Assembly: GCF_017948245.1 (NCBI RefSeq) | Contig: NZ_CP072866.1 | Location: forward strand, 310,001 to 374,000 | Length of the DNA stretch: 64,000 nt | From: Rhizobium sp. NLR16a | Lineage (GTDB): Bacteria; Pseudomonadota; Alphaproteobacteria; Rhizobiales; Rhizobiaceae | Reading direction: 5' to 3' | In this document: piece by piece, positions 63,231-64,000 of the stretch | Layout: each line of letters begins with the position of its first letter | How positions within the stretch are numbered: position 1 is the first letter of the stretch | Made by a program: the position numbers and the translations under genes | The notes under the pieces: model-generated | What the model was told of the DNA's origin: nothing | Seen by the model: only the letters and a program-made list of their open reading frames with translations | The model's database searches: none

Positions 63231-64000
63231 ATGTTGCATTTCTGGAATAAATTCGGCATTCGCGCGCAGATCACGGCGGGCTTCGTGCCTTTGATCCTGC
63301 TGATGAGCCTGCTCACGGTCAGCGCGATCTCCGGCATGAACGGGCTTGCCGCCATCTTCGCCTCCTATCGCGCCACGGCAGGCCAGAGCCTCGCCATCTC
63401 GGATTACAGCGACCAGCTGCACGAGATCCAGTTGTCGGCCGAAGCCTTCCGCTCGACGCCGACGCAGGCCGTCGTCGATGGTTTCCGCGCCGGCGTGAAG
63501 GCCTTCGAGGCGGATGACCCGCGTTTTGCCGGCAACAAGGAGCTGCAGTCCGGCCTTGCGATGATCCGCCAGGATATCGCTGCCTACGAAAAGGCCTTCG
63601 AACAGATTGTCACCCTTCAGGCCCGGCGCGACCTGCTGATCTCCAAGGTCACCGAATTCGGCCCCTGGACCAGCATCGCGCTCAACGACGTCATGCGCAG
63701 CGCCTGGCGCCAGACCGACGTTGCCCTGCTGCACATGACAGCGGAAACGCTGGAGGCCCTGAACCGCAGTCTCTATTTCTCCGAGCGCTTCGTTCACTCC
63801 GATGACTTCGCCGCCTATGACACGGCGCAGGCAGCACTTGCCCAGGCAGTGGCGTTGAACGACGCCGCTGCCAAGGCTGCCAAGAACGAGCTGCAGAAGA
63901 AACGCCTGATGGGCGCCGGCCAGCTCATGCAGAATTACACCGCGCGCCTCGGCGACATGAAGGAGGTGCTGCAGGCCTCCGGCAATATCCGCCAGACGCA
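63231..64000 (+). CDS. methyl-accepting chemotaxis protein, N-terminal part
   Basis: The frame is open to the right edge, giving 256 full codons. A membrane segment lies at about 14-36 (ITAGFVPLILLMSLLTVSAIS), followed by a long helical periplasmic domain. The signalling domain is beyond the window. AAGAGG is about 6 bases before the ATG at 63231. The link with the sugar-binding protein gene is strong, so this is probably a receptor that reads the loaded binding protein. Confidence 0.85.
   Translation, partial: MLHFWNKFGIRAQITAGFVPLILLMSLLTVSAISGMNGLAAIFASYRATAGQSLAISDYSDQLHEIQLSAEAFRSTPTQAVVDGFRAGVKAFEADDPRFAGNKELQSGLAMIRQDIAAYEKAFEQIVTLQARRDLLISKVTEFGPWTSIALNDVMRSAWRQTDVALLHMTAETLEALNRSLYFSERFVHSDDFAAYDTAQAALAQAVALNDAAAKAAKNELQKKRLMGAGQLMQNYTARLGDMKEVLQASGNIRQT

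Overview
The window looks like chromosome or megaplasmid DNA of a fast-growing rhizobium (Rhizobium/Agrobacterium group). This rests on high GC with rhizobial codon use, many ABC importers and small-molecule catabolic operons, a CIRCE-type groESL operon, a DUF2934 protein, and copies of what I recognise from memory as a common rhizobial intergenic repeat. No tRNA, rRNA, prophage, insertion sequence or CRISPR array was seen.

Layout. 1-4058: end of a catabolic operon (Ldh-family dehydrogenase, iron alcohol dehydrogenase, aldehyde dehydrogenase, arylformamidase-like hydrolase). 4363-6903: chemoreceptor. 6933-8971: DadA-like FAD oxidoreductase divergent from an Lrp/AsnC regulator, with an Lrp-type box between them. 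9308-17680 (minus strand): a dipeptide-type ABC importer, a HAD hydrolase, a class III aminotransferase and a two-domain acetyltransferase. 17848-22776: a complete tetronate (L-threonate) pathway, ltnD-otnI-otnK divergent from a LacI regulator and otnC, with three copies of the palindrome TTGGCAGCGCTGCCAA in the shared promoter region. 22935-32880: a second amine/hydroxy-acid module (HAD, PuuB-like oxidase, two aldehyde dehydrogenases, tartrate-dehydrogenase-like enzyme, cupin, GhrA-like reductase, ArgE-like deacetylase) ending in a paralogue of the acetyltransferase.

33240-39089: small membrane protein, LysR regulator, HPP-CBS membrane protein and a YdiJ-type D-2-hydroxyglutarate dehydrogenase. 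39218-39283: hexanucleotide tandem repeat. 39340-43666: groESL with a CIRCE element and a heat-shock-like promoter, then four small genes. 43841-46231: a three-PAS histidine kinase with a degenerate receiver. 46317-48315: decayed genes around a VapC-type toxin-antitoxin pair. 48310-52135: a GlxA-type regulator with an isochorismatase-like hydrolase, and a TctD/TctE-like two-component pair. 52217-56034: a nitrate/sulfonate/taurine-type ABC importer and a GntR/FadR regulator.

56433-62087: a LacI regulator facing an alpha-L-fucosidase and a CUT1 sugar importer that lacks its ATPase, with paired CGAACCGGTTC operators. 62285-64000: a sugar-type binding protein directly followed by a chemoreceptor cut by the window end.

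Together the genes describe uptake, sensing and stepwise oxidation of plant- or soil-derived sugar acids, amines and fucosides, mostly under local one-component regulators. At least two small genes (near 33030 and 46540) carry single-base shifts in G runs, and two gene fragments abut head to head near 48000. These mark 32.9-33.1 kb and 46.3-48.3 kb as zones of decay.
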